Below, in pieces: positions 8,349 through 16,767 of a stretch of 64,000 nt of DNA; positions within the stretch are counted from its first letter, which is position 1; each line of letters starts with the position of its first letter. A program made the translations under genes and the position numbers. This DNA comes from Collinsella tanakaei (GTDB lineage: Bacteria; Actinomycetota; Coriobacteriia; Coriobacteriales; Coriobacteriaceae), in NCBI RefSeq assembly GCF_030373545.1, contig NZ_JAUDCO010000001.1, forward strand, positions 62,001 through 126,000. Direction: 5' to 3'. The notes below the pieces were generated by a model. The model did not search any database. It was given only the letters and a program-made list of their open reading frames with translations, and was not told the origin of the DNA.

Positions 8349-9869
8349 CTAGCTGTTCAGCATCCGGTCGACGGCACCATGGCTTGCACGACGGAAATCC
8401 TCGCCGGTCAGCACTTCCTGCGGGATTCTGATGTTGTCGCTCAGTGCCCGCTTAAACGGAATGCGCAGCGACAGGGGCAAATCCTTCACGAGCCGCGCGA
8501 AATCGCGCGGGCTTTCCTGGTTGTTCGCCGCGCTTTCGCGCTCGTTGCCGAGCTGCTGCACGTGCGCCCGGTTCGCCGCGAACATCGCGCGATACATGCC
8601 CACGTGCAAGCGGATCTCCATCACGTTCACCTCGCGTGCGCGCTCGACCAGGCGCGCGCCCTCACGGTCGATGTCGCCCGCATAGTACACGTACGAAAAG
8701 CCGTACCCAATGTCGTTCAGATAGTCATCCAAAGCATGTGCAACGCACGCGTTGTGGCCCGCGCCGAAGATCACACCGCCGATGCGCCTGCCAAACAGGC
8801 GCACGCTCTTGCGGCCTTTCAGCAGCGTCACGATCTCCTCGTAGGTATCGATGTTCTCCACCACAATAAACGGCTGGTCGGCGCCGAGCCCATAAAAGCC
8901 CTGCAGCGGAGACATCTGGCACGAGGCGATCCGCAGGGCATTCGGATTGATGCCCTTGGAGGTGAGCTGGCGCATCAGCCGGTCGCCGCGTTTGCCCTCA
9001 AGCGCCTTCTCGTCATCGAAGATCTGGTAGGCGCGCTGCCGCCGCGAGGCATAGGAAACCTGCTCGCCCGCATGGGCGTCGAGCCACGCCTGCACACGTG
9101 CGACGTCGTCGGGCACACTCGGCTGTCCAGCAGGCTTTCTCGGCGTCTCGGTCTTCGCGGCATCCTTCGTCGTGGAAACCGCCGCCGCGCGCTTGCGAAG
9201 CGAGATCACTGCATTCAAGCCGCGCTTGACGACGGCAAGGCCGCGCGAACGACGCTCCTCACGAGGCGCAGCCGCCTTCGGAGCGCGCTCGCTGGCAACA
9301 GCACCGCGCGGCGCGCGCTTGGCCAGGGGCTCGGCTTCGCGCCGCTCGGCCCCCTTGCGAACCGAGCGACGCCTGCGCTCGCGGCGCTCGCGCACGCGGC
9401 CGTCGTTCTTGTTGGATGCAGGAGCATCACCGCCGGAATCCCGGCAGGCGGCCTCCTCCTCAGCGACGCGAGCACCCTCGGCAGCAGGCGCGTCCTGCTC
9501 GCTCGACGGAACGGCATCTTCTGCGGCGTCCCCATCTGCCTGCTCGGCGCGCAACGCCGCAAGCACCGCGTCCGCGTCGATGCCGGCAGCATCGAGGCGA
9601 ATGCGGTACGGCCCGAACTCGTCGCGCCCGAGCTGCACGATAAGGCCCCCGCTCACCAGAGCTTCGCGCATCTCGTCGATCCGCTCTGCCCCGTGCAGCG
9701 ATTTCAGCACCCGATCGAGCGCCCCGCGCTTGATCTTGAGCTCCTTGCGCTCAAGCAGGGCGAGCGCCAACACCGAGCACTGTTTCTCGTTGACGCCCAG
9801 TCGCTCATTGAGCCACGACGCCAGCGCGCCTACGGTTTCGGGACTATCGGATATCAGGACACGCCTCAA
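8349..9869 (-). CDS. JetD-like (DUF2220/Toprim) protein, no JetABC neighbours
   Basis: 506 residues from the TTG at 9869, which has a GGAGG site 8 bases upstream; an ATG at 9926 gives 525 residues but has a weak site. An N-terminal wing-like region (about 110 residues) is joined by a long Ala/Arg/Glu-rich low-complexity linker to a C-terminal domain. That domain carries FIVVEN, an FGAGHN loop and YYAGDIDREG, matching the Toprim-type acidic pattern (E, then DxD) of Wadjet JetD C termini. JetD cleaves DNA when working with the JetABC SMC complex. No such genes lie nearby, so this copy may have another nuclease role. The family call is by motif only. Confidence 0.6.
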   Translation of the reverse strand: MRRVLISDSPETVGALASWLNERLGVNEKQCSVLALALLERKELKIKRGALDRVLKSLHGAERIDEMREALVSGGLIVQLGRDEFGPYRIRLDAAGIDADAVLAALRAEQADGDAAEDAVPSSEQDAPAAEGARVAEEEAACRDSGGDAPASNKNDGRVRERRERRRRSVRKGAERREAEPLAKRAPRGAVASERAPKAAAPREERRSRGLAVVKRGLNAVISLRKRAAAVSTTKDAAKTETPRKPAGQPSVPDDVARVQAWLDAHAGEQVSYASRRQRAYQIFDDEKALEGKRGDRLMRQLTSKGINPNALRIASCQMSPLQGFYGLGADQPFIVVENIDTYEEIVTLLKGRKSVRLFGRRIGGVIFGAGHNACVAHALDDYLNDIGYGFSYVYYAGDIDREGARLVERAREVNVMEIRLHVGMYRAMFAANRAHVQQLGNERESAANNQESPRDFARLVKDLPLSLRIPFKRALSDNIRIPQEVLTGEDFRRASHGAVDRMLNS

Positions 9870-9870
9870 C

Positions 9871-9914
9871 GCGGGCACCTCCACAGCAGGGTGCCCGCAT
9901 CGCAAGCGGGCACC
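9871..9914 (-). promoter_or_regulatory. Three-arm leader with mutually exclusive hairpins over the ribosome site
   Basis: On the minus strand GGTGCCCGC (9914-9906), GCGGGCACC (9898-9890) and GGTGCCCGC (9879-9871) follow one another. The middle arm can pair with either outer arm. Pairing with the last arm would bury the end of the GGAGG ribosome site for the TTG at 9869; pairing with the first would free it. If translation starts at 9926 instead, these repeats are coding. Confidence 0.4.
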
Positions 9915-10089
9915 TCGGACGTTCATTCAGCGCCTTGCATCGTAGCACATGCGGCGTTGCGGCAGCTGAGGCATCGGGCACGCGAGACCCCTGCCGCCGC
10001 CCGATGTGAACAACGCCCGGCGCGCCTTCATATGCACCGGGCTCACACCGCTTGCCCGCCGGAAAAAGCATCAGGCCTCATTTCACGCC

Positions 10090-10122
10090 AAACGGGGCGC
10101 CCCGCCATGGAGCGCCCCGTTT
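10090..10122 (-). terminator. Terminator of cstA
   Basis: An 11-bp stem (AAACGGGGCGC at 10090-10100, complement at 10112-10122) lies 46 bases beyond the cstA stop. Stem ends are A/T rich on both sides, so it may act in both directions. Confidence 0.65.
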
Positions 10123-10168
10123 CATGCATGGAAGTATGTGCAAAGACGTCCGATGCTATCTCACGCAG

Positions 10169-12013
10169 CTACGCCTCGACGCTTGCGCGGTCGGCGGACG
10201 CCTCGGCAGCCTGCTCGCGCACGTGGGCGCGACCCATCTCGGTCCACTCGGGCTCCTCGTCGGGAAGCGAGCCGGCCTCCTTGGTGAAGAGCTCCTTCAG
10301 GCAGTTGTAGGCCACGATGACGCCGAGCACCATGAGCAGGATCGCAAAGACGAGCTGCAGGCCGGAGGTGGCGATGACCGCGGCGCCGGAAGCGGCAAGC
10401 GCGTTCACGCAGCCGATCGCGCTCTGCACGAGCGAGGTGAAGGTGCAGCACAGCAGGAAGGCGACAGGCACGTAAAGCATGAAGCCGCGGCGGCCGGTGC
10501 ACTTGCAGAAGACGGCGAGCGTGATCATGGTCATGCCGCCGAGCAGCTGATTGGAGGCGCCGAACAGCGGCCAGATGTTGCTATAACCACCGAATGCCAG
10601 CGCAAAGCCAAGAGCCAGCGTGAGCACCGTGGCGACCCAGGTGTTGGACGCGACCTTGGCGGCGCCGGTGAGCTCGGCCTGCTCGTCCTCGAGCGCGTCG
10701 TTGGTCCGGGCGAAGAACTCCTGGAACGAAAGGCGGCCGATGCGCGCAACGGCGTCGACCGAGGTGAGCGCAAGCGCCGACACGCACATGGTCATGAACA
10801 CGGTCGCAAGCGTCTGATCGACACCGAAGGCGGTCATGCCGCGGGCGATGCCCTGCGAGAAGATCGAGAACGGAGTGGCCGCGACGCCGTTGTTGAGCGC
10901 GCCGGTGCCGGCAGTGTTGAGGTCAGAGAACATGATGGCGGCGAACACGATGGCCAGCACGCCCACGAAGGACTCGACCACCATCGCACCATAACCCACG
11001 GGCAGCATGTCGGATTCCTTCTCGACCTGCTTGGAGGAGGTGTTGGTGGACACGAGGCTGTGGAAGCCGGACAGGGCGCCGCACGCGACGGACACGAACA
11101 GCAGCGGGAACACGAAGCTGCCGTTGGCGGCCATCTCGCCGAAGTCGACGACCATCGGCGCGGTCATCGTGGCCTGGCCGTTAGCACCGAGCACGAAGAT
11201 GCCCACCACGGCGCAAGCGATCATGACGAGCATCATGATGCTCGTGAGGTAATCGCGCGGCTGCTTGAGCGTCTGGATGGGCATGGCGGCCGCGAACAGC
11301 AGGTACACGGCGATGACGGCAAACCAGCCGAGCTTGGGCAGGTAGACCGGGAACTGCATGCCCACGGCGAACATGGCGACGAACAGCACCACGGCGAGCG
11401 CCAGCTCACGCACGCCGGACAGCTGGAAGCGGCGGTTGAGCCAACCGAAGGCGATGGCAACGAAGGTGAACAGGATGGAGATCGTGCCCGCCGTGCCGCC
11501 GGCATAGGACTTGGCGACGTCCACGGCACCCGCCGCGTCATAGGTCGCCTGGAACGTACCGGCAACCATGTCGACGAACGCCGCGATCACGATGATGGTG
11601 AACAGCCAGCTGAACAGCAGGAACAGGCGACGGCCCGTGCGGCCGATGTACTTCTCGATCAGCTGGGCGAGCGACTTACCGTTGTTCTTGACGCTCGCGT
11701 ACAGCGCGCCGAAATCGTGCACGGCACCGAAGAAGATGCCGCCCACGAGCACCCACAGAAGCACCGGCAGCCAGCCGAACATCATGGCCGCGATGGTGCC
11801 CGTCACCGGGCCCGCTCCGCAGATGGAGCTGAACTGGTGCGAGAACGCGGTAAAGCACGATGCGGGCGAGAAGTTCTTCCCGTCCTCCATGCGGCGCGCG
11901 GGCGTGACGGCATCGCGGTCGATGCCCCACTTGGCCGCCAGCCACCTACCGTAGCCCAGGTAGCCTGCGGCCAGCACGACCGCCGCTACGACGACAACGA
12001 CGATTCCGTTCAT
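10169..12013 (-). CDS. cstA: CstA-family carbon starvation transporter
   Basis: 614-residue polytopic inner-membrane protein of the CstA family, whose studied members import peptides or pyruvate when preferred carbon runs out. The family signatures are all seen: N-terminal GYLGYGRWL, FSHQFSSICGAGPVTG, FGAVHDFGALYAS, and SGFHSLVSTNTSSKQV in the middle. About 15 or more membrane helices are evident. The frame extends upstream to 12130, but the ATG at 12013 has an AAAGGA site and starts at the first helix. A clear promoter at 12249-12276 and a leader terminator at 12045-12084 precede it, suggesting attenuation. Confidence 0.93.
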   Translation of the reverse strand: MNGIVVVVVAAVVLAAGYLGYGRWLAAKWGIDRDAVTPARRMEDGKNFSPASCFTAFSHQFSSICGAGPVTGTIAAMMFGWLPVLLWVLVGGIFFGAVHDFGALYASVKNNGKSLAQLIEKYIGRTGRRLFLLFSWLFTIIVIAAFVDMVAGTFQATYDAAGAVDVAKSYAGGTAGTISILFTFVAIAFGWLNRRFQLSGVRELALAVVLFVAMFAVGMQFPVYLPKLGWFAVIAVYLLFAAAMPIQTLKQPRDYLTSIMMLVMIACAVVGIFVLGANGQATMTAPMVVDFGEMAANGSFVFPLLFVSVACGALSGFHSLVSTNTSSKQVEKESDMLPVGYGAMVVESFVGVLAIVFAAIMFSDLNTAGTGALNNGVAATPFSIFSQGIARGMTAFGVDQTLATVFMTMCVSALALTSVDAVARIGRLSFQEFFARTNDALEDEQAELTGAAKVASNTWVATVLTLALGFALAFGGYSNIWPLFGASNQLLGGMTMITLAVFCKCTGRRGFMLYVPVAFLLCCTFTSLVQSAIGCVNALAASGAAVIATSGLQLVFAILLMVLGVIVAYNCLKELFTKEAGSLPDEEPEWTEMGRAHVREQAAEASADRASVEA

Positions 12014-12044
12014 AGTCGGTCCTTTCCCCCGAAAGATATCGAAC

Positions 12045-12084
12045 AAAAAACGAGGGCCGTCGTATCCGTTCCGACGGCCCTCGT
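12045..12084 (-). terminator. Intrinsic terminator inside the cstA leader
   Basis: A perfect 13-bp stem (12072-12084 with 12050-12062) is followed on the minus strand by six T. It lies after the cstA promoter and 31 bases before the cstA ATG. A second strong hairpin (12089-12117) sits just upstream in the same leader. On the plus strand there is no T tract, so it serves minus-strand transcripts only. Confidence 0.85.
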
Positions 12085-12248
12085 CTATCAGCCGCCCGCT
12101 ATCGTGCGGGCCGGCTGCCGTGCAAGCCAACCCGCATCAAATAATCTGACGAATGATGGATAGCTGGGGGCATGCACGCATTGTCTCGACATCTCTCTTC
12201 TTGTTGCTGCGCGAACGCAACGCCGCGCATTCCTATGAAGCAGTGACC

Positions 12249-12276
12249 AGTCTACGCTTTAGCAAGGCAAAGTCAA
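12249..12276 (-). promoter_or_regulatory. cstA promoter
   Basis: On the minus strand TTGACT (12276-12271), 16 bases, TAGACT (12254-12249). It predicts a start near 12242 and a leader of about 230 nt before the cstA ATG. Confidence 0.65.
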
Positions 12277-12343
12277 CCTGTATGGTATTTGTTACGTGTC
12301 CGTTTCGTCCTCGCATCGACGGGCGCATCGCCCTGAGGAAGGG

Positions 12344-13249
12344 TTACTCCATCAGCAGGCGGGAGATCTCGTCTTCGACGCTGTCGTCCTCGGACCAATT
12401 GCCGTCCTCGTCGCGGTTGCACAGAAGCTCGAGGTCGACCGGGCGCGGCTCGGCGGAGTCGACGCTCTCCATCACGACCTCGCCCATCATGGTGTACAGC
12501 TCGTCCGTGCTCTTGTTGTAGACGGACGGGTCGCTCATGAACTCAGTGATGCGCTGTTCAAGGTCAGGCAGGATGTCGGCGAAGGTCTTGCTGGTCACCG
12601 TGACGTAGCACACCGCGGTATCGTTTGCATCGTCGACCTCGATGGACGTGATCTCGTAATCGAACCCGTCGAGCAGCGAGCCCACGAACTCCTCGCCCGT
12701 GACGCCGAACTCATCCATGCCGGCGCTCGCGTCGACCTCCTCGACGATCTCCTGATACTCCTCGGAGTTCTTATCCATGATGGCGTCGAACTCCGCCGAG
12801 ATGCCCTCGCGGATGATCTCTTCATCGGACTTGCCGCCAAGCCCCGGCAGCACGAACACTGCGAGCAGGGCGATGATGGCGACCGCCGCGACGACGATGG
12901 CGATGATCGGCCCCTTGCCGCCCTTCTTGGTCTCGGTCTGCCCGGCATAGACAGGAGGCTGCTGGGGAGGAACGGATGCGGTCTGCGCAGGCGGAACCTG
13001 CGGTGCGGGCTGAGGCTGGGGCTCGGGCGTCGGCGCGGGCTCGGGCGCGGGTGCCGGCGCAGGTGCGGGCTCGGGCTGCTCAGGGGTCAGCACCGTGGTC
13101 TCGGTCGGCTGAACCTGCTGGTCATCGGGCATGAGCAAGGTCGTGCCCGTCGACCTGCTCGCGGTGCCGCCCGCCTCCAGGGCGCTGCCGCAGCCGACGC
13201 AGAACTTCGACCCGTCGGGGTTCTCTTTGCCGCAAAACGGACAAAACAT
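12344..13249 (-). CDS. Zinc-ribbon, single-pass membrane protein with extracytoplasmic domain
   Basis: 301 residues. The N terminus is a double-CxxC zinc ribbon (CPFCG at 3-7, CVGCG at 17-21). A Pro/Gln/Ala/Glu-rich linker follows, then one membrane helix near 114-136 (IIAIVVAAVAIIALLAVFVL) and an acidic C-terminal domain of about 165 residues. The domain has the look of a small alpha/beta lipocalin-like or DUF-type fold, with no catalytic motif. The ATG at 13249 has an AAGGAG site; the longer frame to 13357 lacks support. Function unknown; similar layouts are common in gut Actinobacteria and Firmicutes. Confidence 0.85.
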   Translation of the reverse strand: MFCPFCGKENPDGSKFCVGCGSALEAGGTASRSTGTTLLMPDDQQVQPTETTVLTPEQPEPAPAPAPAPEPAPTPEPQPQPAPQVPPAQTASVPPQQPPVYAGQTETKKGGKGPIIAIVVAAVAIIALLAVFVLPGLGGKSDEEIIREGISAEFDAIMDKNSEEYQEIVEEVDASAGMDEFGVTGEEFVGSLLDGFDYEITSIEVDDANDTAVCYVTVTSKTFADILPDLEQRITEFMSDPSVYNKSTDELYTMMGEVVMESVDSAEPRPVDLELLCNRDEDGNWSEDDSVEDEISRLLME

Positions 13250-13461
13250 AGTCGTCTCCTTCCCACTGCGCGCCCGACGCGGCGCGCGGGCGCATGCTCG
13301 CCTTCCCTGTGCAAGCCGTCGTTTAAGTATAGGCCGCCGCACGCGTTCGCCCGGCACCCCATCGCTCGGCGGCGCGCGCCGTCCCCATAAACGGATGTCA
13401 CCGCGGGCCGCAGCCCTTGGGCCGGCGATCCGCGGCGACGAAGCGCGTATCCGTGCGGCGC

Positions 13462-14145
13462 TTACTCCTGCGCGCCGTACTTCTCGTAATAGGCGTCGAT
13501 AGCGGCCTTGATCGCATCGTCGATCACGACGCGGCCCGCAACCTCACGGTTGTAGAGGTGCTCGGCGACCTCGGCCATGCTCACGATGGACGCGACGGGG
13601 AACCCGTACTTCTCCTGGATCTCGGCCTGCGCGGTGTGCACGCCGCCCTTGCCGACCTCCATGCGGTTGAGCGACACGATCAGGCCCTTGACCTCAACGT
13701 CGGCAGCCGCCTTGAGCTTGGGATAGGTCTCGTCGATCGACTTGCCCGAGGTGGTGACGTCCTCGACCATGACCACGCGGTCGCCGTCCTTGAGCTCATA
13801 GCCGAGCATACCGCCCTTGTCGGCGCCGTGGTCCTTGACCTCCTTGCGATCAGAGCAGTACTTGACCTCCTTGCCGTAGAGCTCGTGCAGGGCGATGGTG
13901 GTAACGACGGACAGGGGGATGCCCTTGTACGCAGGCCCGAAGACGACGTCGAAATCGAGGCCGAAGTTGTCGTGGATCGCGCGGGCGTAGTACTCGCCCA
14001 GACGCTTGAGCTGCTCGCCGGTAACGTAGGCGCCGGCGTTCATGTAGAACGGCGAGGTGCGCCCGCTCTTGAGCGTGAACTCTCCGAACTTGAGCACGTC
14101 GGACTCGACCATGAACTCGATGAATTCCCGCTTGTAGTCTTCCAT
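13462..14145 (-). CDS. pyrE: Orotate phosphoribosyltransferase
   Basis: 227-residue enzyme joining orotate and PRPP to make orotidine 5'-monophosphate in pyrimidine synthesis. The PRPP-binding motif VVMVEDVTTSGKS is near residues 117-129, the orotate region FTLKSGRTSPFY is near the N terminus, and FGPAYKGIPL is present. The ATG at 14145 has a GGAAGGA site; the longer frame to 14265 has no family match. It stands alone here, not beside other pyr genes. Confidence 0.95.
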   Translation of the reverse strand: MEDYKREFIEFMVESDVLKFGEFTLKSGRTSPFYMNAGAYVTGEQLKRLGEYYARAIHDNFGLDFDVVFGPAYKGIPLSVVTTIALHELYGKEVKYCSDRKEVKDHGADKGGMLGYELKDGDRVVMVEDVTTSGKSIDETYPKLKAAADVEVKGLIVSLNRMEVGKGGVHTAQAEIQEKYGFPVASIVSMAEVAEHLYNREVAGRVVIDDAIKAAIDAYYEKYGAQE

Positions 14146-14565
14146 ATCAGTCCTTCCAACCTCGACGCGCGAAGCCGTCGCGATTCCTATATGCGCACCG
14201 CTATCATACCAGCGACCAGTGCGCGGTGCGCACGGCGCACAGAAGCGATGCGGCGCGGTGAACAAATCCGCAGCACGTCGCGCGCGATAAGAAAATTCTT
14301 TCGATAGATGCCGGGAAAACAGGGGCGAAGCTCGGGTATACGAGCTGACTATTTACTACCTCTACGCAGGTATTTCCGTTTGGAAAAAAATTTTCTACGG
14401 TCGGCGAAAAACCCTTGCAAAACAGCTTCGCTTTCCTGCAGTATTAAGCTGTGTCGACGTCTTCTACCCGCAGCACGGGCGGGAGGCGCCCGAACCCTTA
14501 TCTGACATCGTCCGCAGGACGAAACAGGCTCCGCAGAGGGGGAGCCGCAAGGAAAGGAGTTTTTC
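14146..14565. other. Divergent pyrE/ilvD intergenic region
   Basis: 420 bases, including an AT-rich patch at 14280-14410, unlike the surrounding DNA and likely to hold the pyrE and ilvD promoters. TATTAA at 14440-14445 is a possible -10 for ilvD, but no well-spaced -35 was found. Small hairpins occur at about 14476-14493 (CGGGCG) and 14528-14544 (GGCTCC). No T-box, leader peptide rich in Ile/Val/Leu or terminator was recognised, and a 65-codon open frame at 14308 has no ribosome site. Confidence 0.4.
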
Positions 14566-16209
14566 GTGGAACGCGCAATCGACAAGCTTGAGCCCTTCCA
14601 GCGGGCAATCACCAAGGCGCACCTCGCCTCCACCGGCGTTGCCGTCGATTCTCTCGAGAATCCCGACAAGCCCCTGATCGCGATCGCCAACAGCTGGAAC
14701 GAGATGTGCCCCGGCCACGAGCCGCTGCGCCAGCTCGCGTCCGAGGTCAAGAAGGGCATCCTCGAGGCCGGTGGCGAGCCCATCGAGTTCAACACCATCG
14801 CCATCTGCGACGGCATCGCCCAGGGCCATGCCGGCATGCACTACAGCCTCCCGCACCGCGAGATCATCGCCGACTCCTGCGAGGCCCAGATCCTCGGCCT
14901 GAACGTCTTCGACGGCGTCGTCTACATGGCCAGCTGCGACAAGATCGTCCCGGCCATGCTCATGGCCGCCGGCCGTATCAACCTGCCCGGCGCCCTTGTG
15001 TCCGCCGGTCCCTGCTGGGACGAGATCAAGCCGAGCGACTCCAAGGCCCTGCGCGCGTCCTTCCTGCGCGGCGAGGCCACCGAGCTCGACGTCATCGAGG
15101 GCACGCTCAAGTACTACACCGGCCCTGGCATCTGCCCGTTCCTGGGTACCGCCAACACCATGTGCTGCCTGGCCGAGGGCCTGGGCATGATGGTCCCCGG
15201 CGGCGCGCTGCAGCCCGCCCCCACCGCCATGCGCCGCTTCCTGGCCCGCCGCACCGGCGCCGCCGTCGTCGACCTGGTCCGTAAGGGCATCAAGCCGAGC
15301 GACATCATGACCGAGGCCGCCTTCCAGAACGCCGTGACGCTGCTCGCCTCCATCGGCGGCTCGCTCAACGCCCTGCTGCACCTGCCGGCCATCGCCGCCG
15401 AGCTCGGTCTCGAGGTCACCTGGGCGCAGGTCGCCGAGACCACGAGCCGCGTGCCGCTGGTCACCAACATCACGCCCAATGGTGATATGTCCTGCATCAA
15501 CCTCTACAAGGCCGGCGGCGTGCCCGCGGTCCTCAAGACCATCGAGAAGGATCTCGACACCTCCGTCATGACCATCAACGGCAAGACGCTCGGCGAGAAC
15601 CTCGAGGCCGACATCAAGATCGACCGCTCCGTCATCCGCACGCAGGATGACCCCGCCTCCGTCGCCAACGGCATCCAGGTCCTCTACGGCAACCTCGCTC
15701 CCGAGGGCACGCTCGTCAAGACCTCCGCGGTGCCCGACGATCAGCACACCTTCGACGGCCCGGCCATGTGCTTCAACAGCGAGGAGGAGTGCTTCGCCGC
15801 CTACAACGCGCACAAGATCCCCGCTGGCACCGCAGTCATCATCCGCTACGAGGGCCCCAAGGGCGGCCCGGGCATGAAGGAGCTGCACCGCGTCACCGAG
15901 ATCATGAAGGGCATCCCGGGCTCCGCTGTCATCACCGACGGCCGCTTCTCCGGCGCCTCCGGCGGCCTGTCCGTCGGCTATCTGTGCCCCGAGGCTGCTG
16001 AGGGCGGCCCCATCGCGCTGATCCAGGACGGCGACATGGTCCACATCAACCTGGCCGACAACGCGATCTCCTTCGACATCACCGACGAGGAGCTCGAGGC
16101 GCGTCGCCAGAACTGGACTCCGGTCGTCCATGACTTCAAGGGCAAGGTCCTCGCGCGCTACCTCAAGGAGGTCGGCCCCGCCAAGGACGGCGCTCTGCTC
16201 GGCGCGTAA
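14566..16209 (+). CDS. ilvD: Dihydroxy-acid dehydratase
   Basis: 547-residue iron-sulfur enzyme of branched-chain amino-acid synthesis, converting 2,3-dihydroxy-isovalerate and -methylvalerate to the 2-keto acids. Family blocks are clear: NSWNEMCPGH, the cluster cysteine in ASCDKIVPAMLMA (usually PGMLMA), GICPFLGTANTMCCLAE and the C-terminal TDGRFSGASGG. Translation starts at GTG with an AAAGGAG site 6 bases upstream. It is a single-gene unit with its own terminator; ilvE lies about 15 kb further on. Confidence 0.95.
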   Translation: MERAIDKLEPFQRAITKAHLASTGVAVDSLENPDKPLIAIANSWNEMCPGHEPLRQLASEVKKGILEAGGEPIEFNTIAICDGIAQGHAGMHYSLPHREIIADSCEAQILGLNVFDGVVYMASCDKIVPAMLMAAGRINLPGALVSAGPCWDEIKPSDSKALRASFLRGEATELDVIEGTLKYYTGPGICPFLGTANTMCCLAEGLGMMVPGGALQPAPTAMRRFLARRTGAAVVDLVRKGIKPSDIMTEAAFQNAVTLLASIGGSLNALLHLPAIAAELGLEVTWAQVAETTSRVPLVTNITPNGDMSCINLYKAGGVPAVLKTIEKDLDTSVMTINGKTLGENLEADIKIDRSVIRTQDDPASVANGIQVLYGNLAPEGTLVKTSAVPDDQHTFDGPAMCFNSEEECFAAYNAHKIPAGTAVIIRYEGPKGGPGMKELHRVTEIMKGIPGSAVITDGRFSGASGGLSVGYLCPEAAEGGPIALIQDGDMVHINLADNAISFDITDEELEARRQNWTPVVHDFKGKVLARYLKEVGPAKDGALLGA

Positions 16210-16239
16210 TCGCACGTCTCGCTCACAGCGCAGCGACTT

Positions 16240-16275
16240 AAGACCCGGTTGGCTCCCCGCCAACCGGGTCTTTTT
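16240..16275 (+). terminator. Terminator of ilvD
   Basis: A 14-bp stem (16240-16253 and 16259-16272) with loop TCCCC, ending in TTTTT. Confidence 0.92.
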
Positions 16276-16330
16276 CTGCCGCTCCGTGCACGGAATCGCC
16301 GGGACGGGAGGGGACGGGCCGGGAGGGGTT

Positions 16331-16363
16331 AAAACACCCCGATCGGCACAGGGCCAATCGGGG
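16331..16363 (-). terminator. Terminator of the HPr gene
   Basis: A stem CCCCGAT-GGC (16337-16347) with its complement at 16353-16363 and one internal mismatch, followed on the minus strand by TGTTTTAA. Confidence 0.75.
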
Positions 16364-16388
16364 CGCGCAACGCGTATGTGCGGGTAGC

Positions 16389-16661
16389 TTACTCGCCGCA
16401 GCCGCTGTTGATGAGCTCGACGAGCGCCTTCACGGCCTCCTGCTCGTCCTCGCCGTCGGCGGCGATGCAGATCGTGGTGCCGCAGGCCAGGCCCTGGGTC
16501 ATCAGCGCGAGCATGCTCTTGGCATTCACGCCGTCGCCCTCAGCATCGGCCTTCTTGACGGTGACGTTGGACTTGAAACCGGAAGCCGTCTTGCAGAACA
16601 GCGACGCCGGGCGGGCGTGCAGACCGGTGGCGTTGACGATCGTGGTCTCCTCAGAATACAT
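16389..16661 (-). CDS. ptsH: HPr phosphocarrier protein of the PTS
   Basis: 90 residues. HPr passes phosphate from enzyme I to the EIIA domains of sugar PTS systems. The active-site block TGLHARPAS places the phosphorylated His at 15. The VNAKSMLALM block carries the regulatory serine (Ser49 here, Ser46 in shorter relatives). The ATG at 16661 has an AAGGAG site; the longer frame is not family-like. Enzyme I is not in this window. Its place at the 3' end of the PTS operon suggests shared or linked expression. Confidence 0.93.
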   Translation of the reverse strand: MYSEETTIVNATGLHARPASLFCKTASGFKSNVTVKKADAEGDGVNAKSMLALMTQGLACGTTICIAADGEDEQEAVKALVELINSGCGE

Positions 16662-16767
16662 GGGACGTTCTCCTTTTCTCCGCGAGCCGAAGGCTCGGTA
16701 TCCCGCGCAGGCGCATCGCGCCCGCACATGTTGATCCTACAGTTTACCGTACCACGGCGAAGGGTCG

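Noticed and set aside
14308-14505. A 65-codon plus-strand frame upstream of ilvD
   Set aside because: No ribosome site and a composition typical of random sequence; it overlaps the likely promoter.
14146-14565. T-box or leader peptide upstream of ilvD
   Set aside because: No T-box core, no terminator and no Ile/Leu/Val-rich short peptide with a ribosome site.
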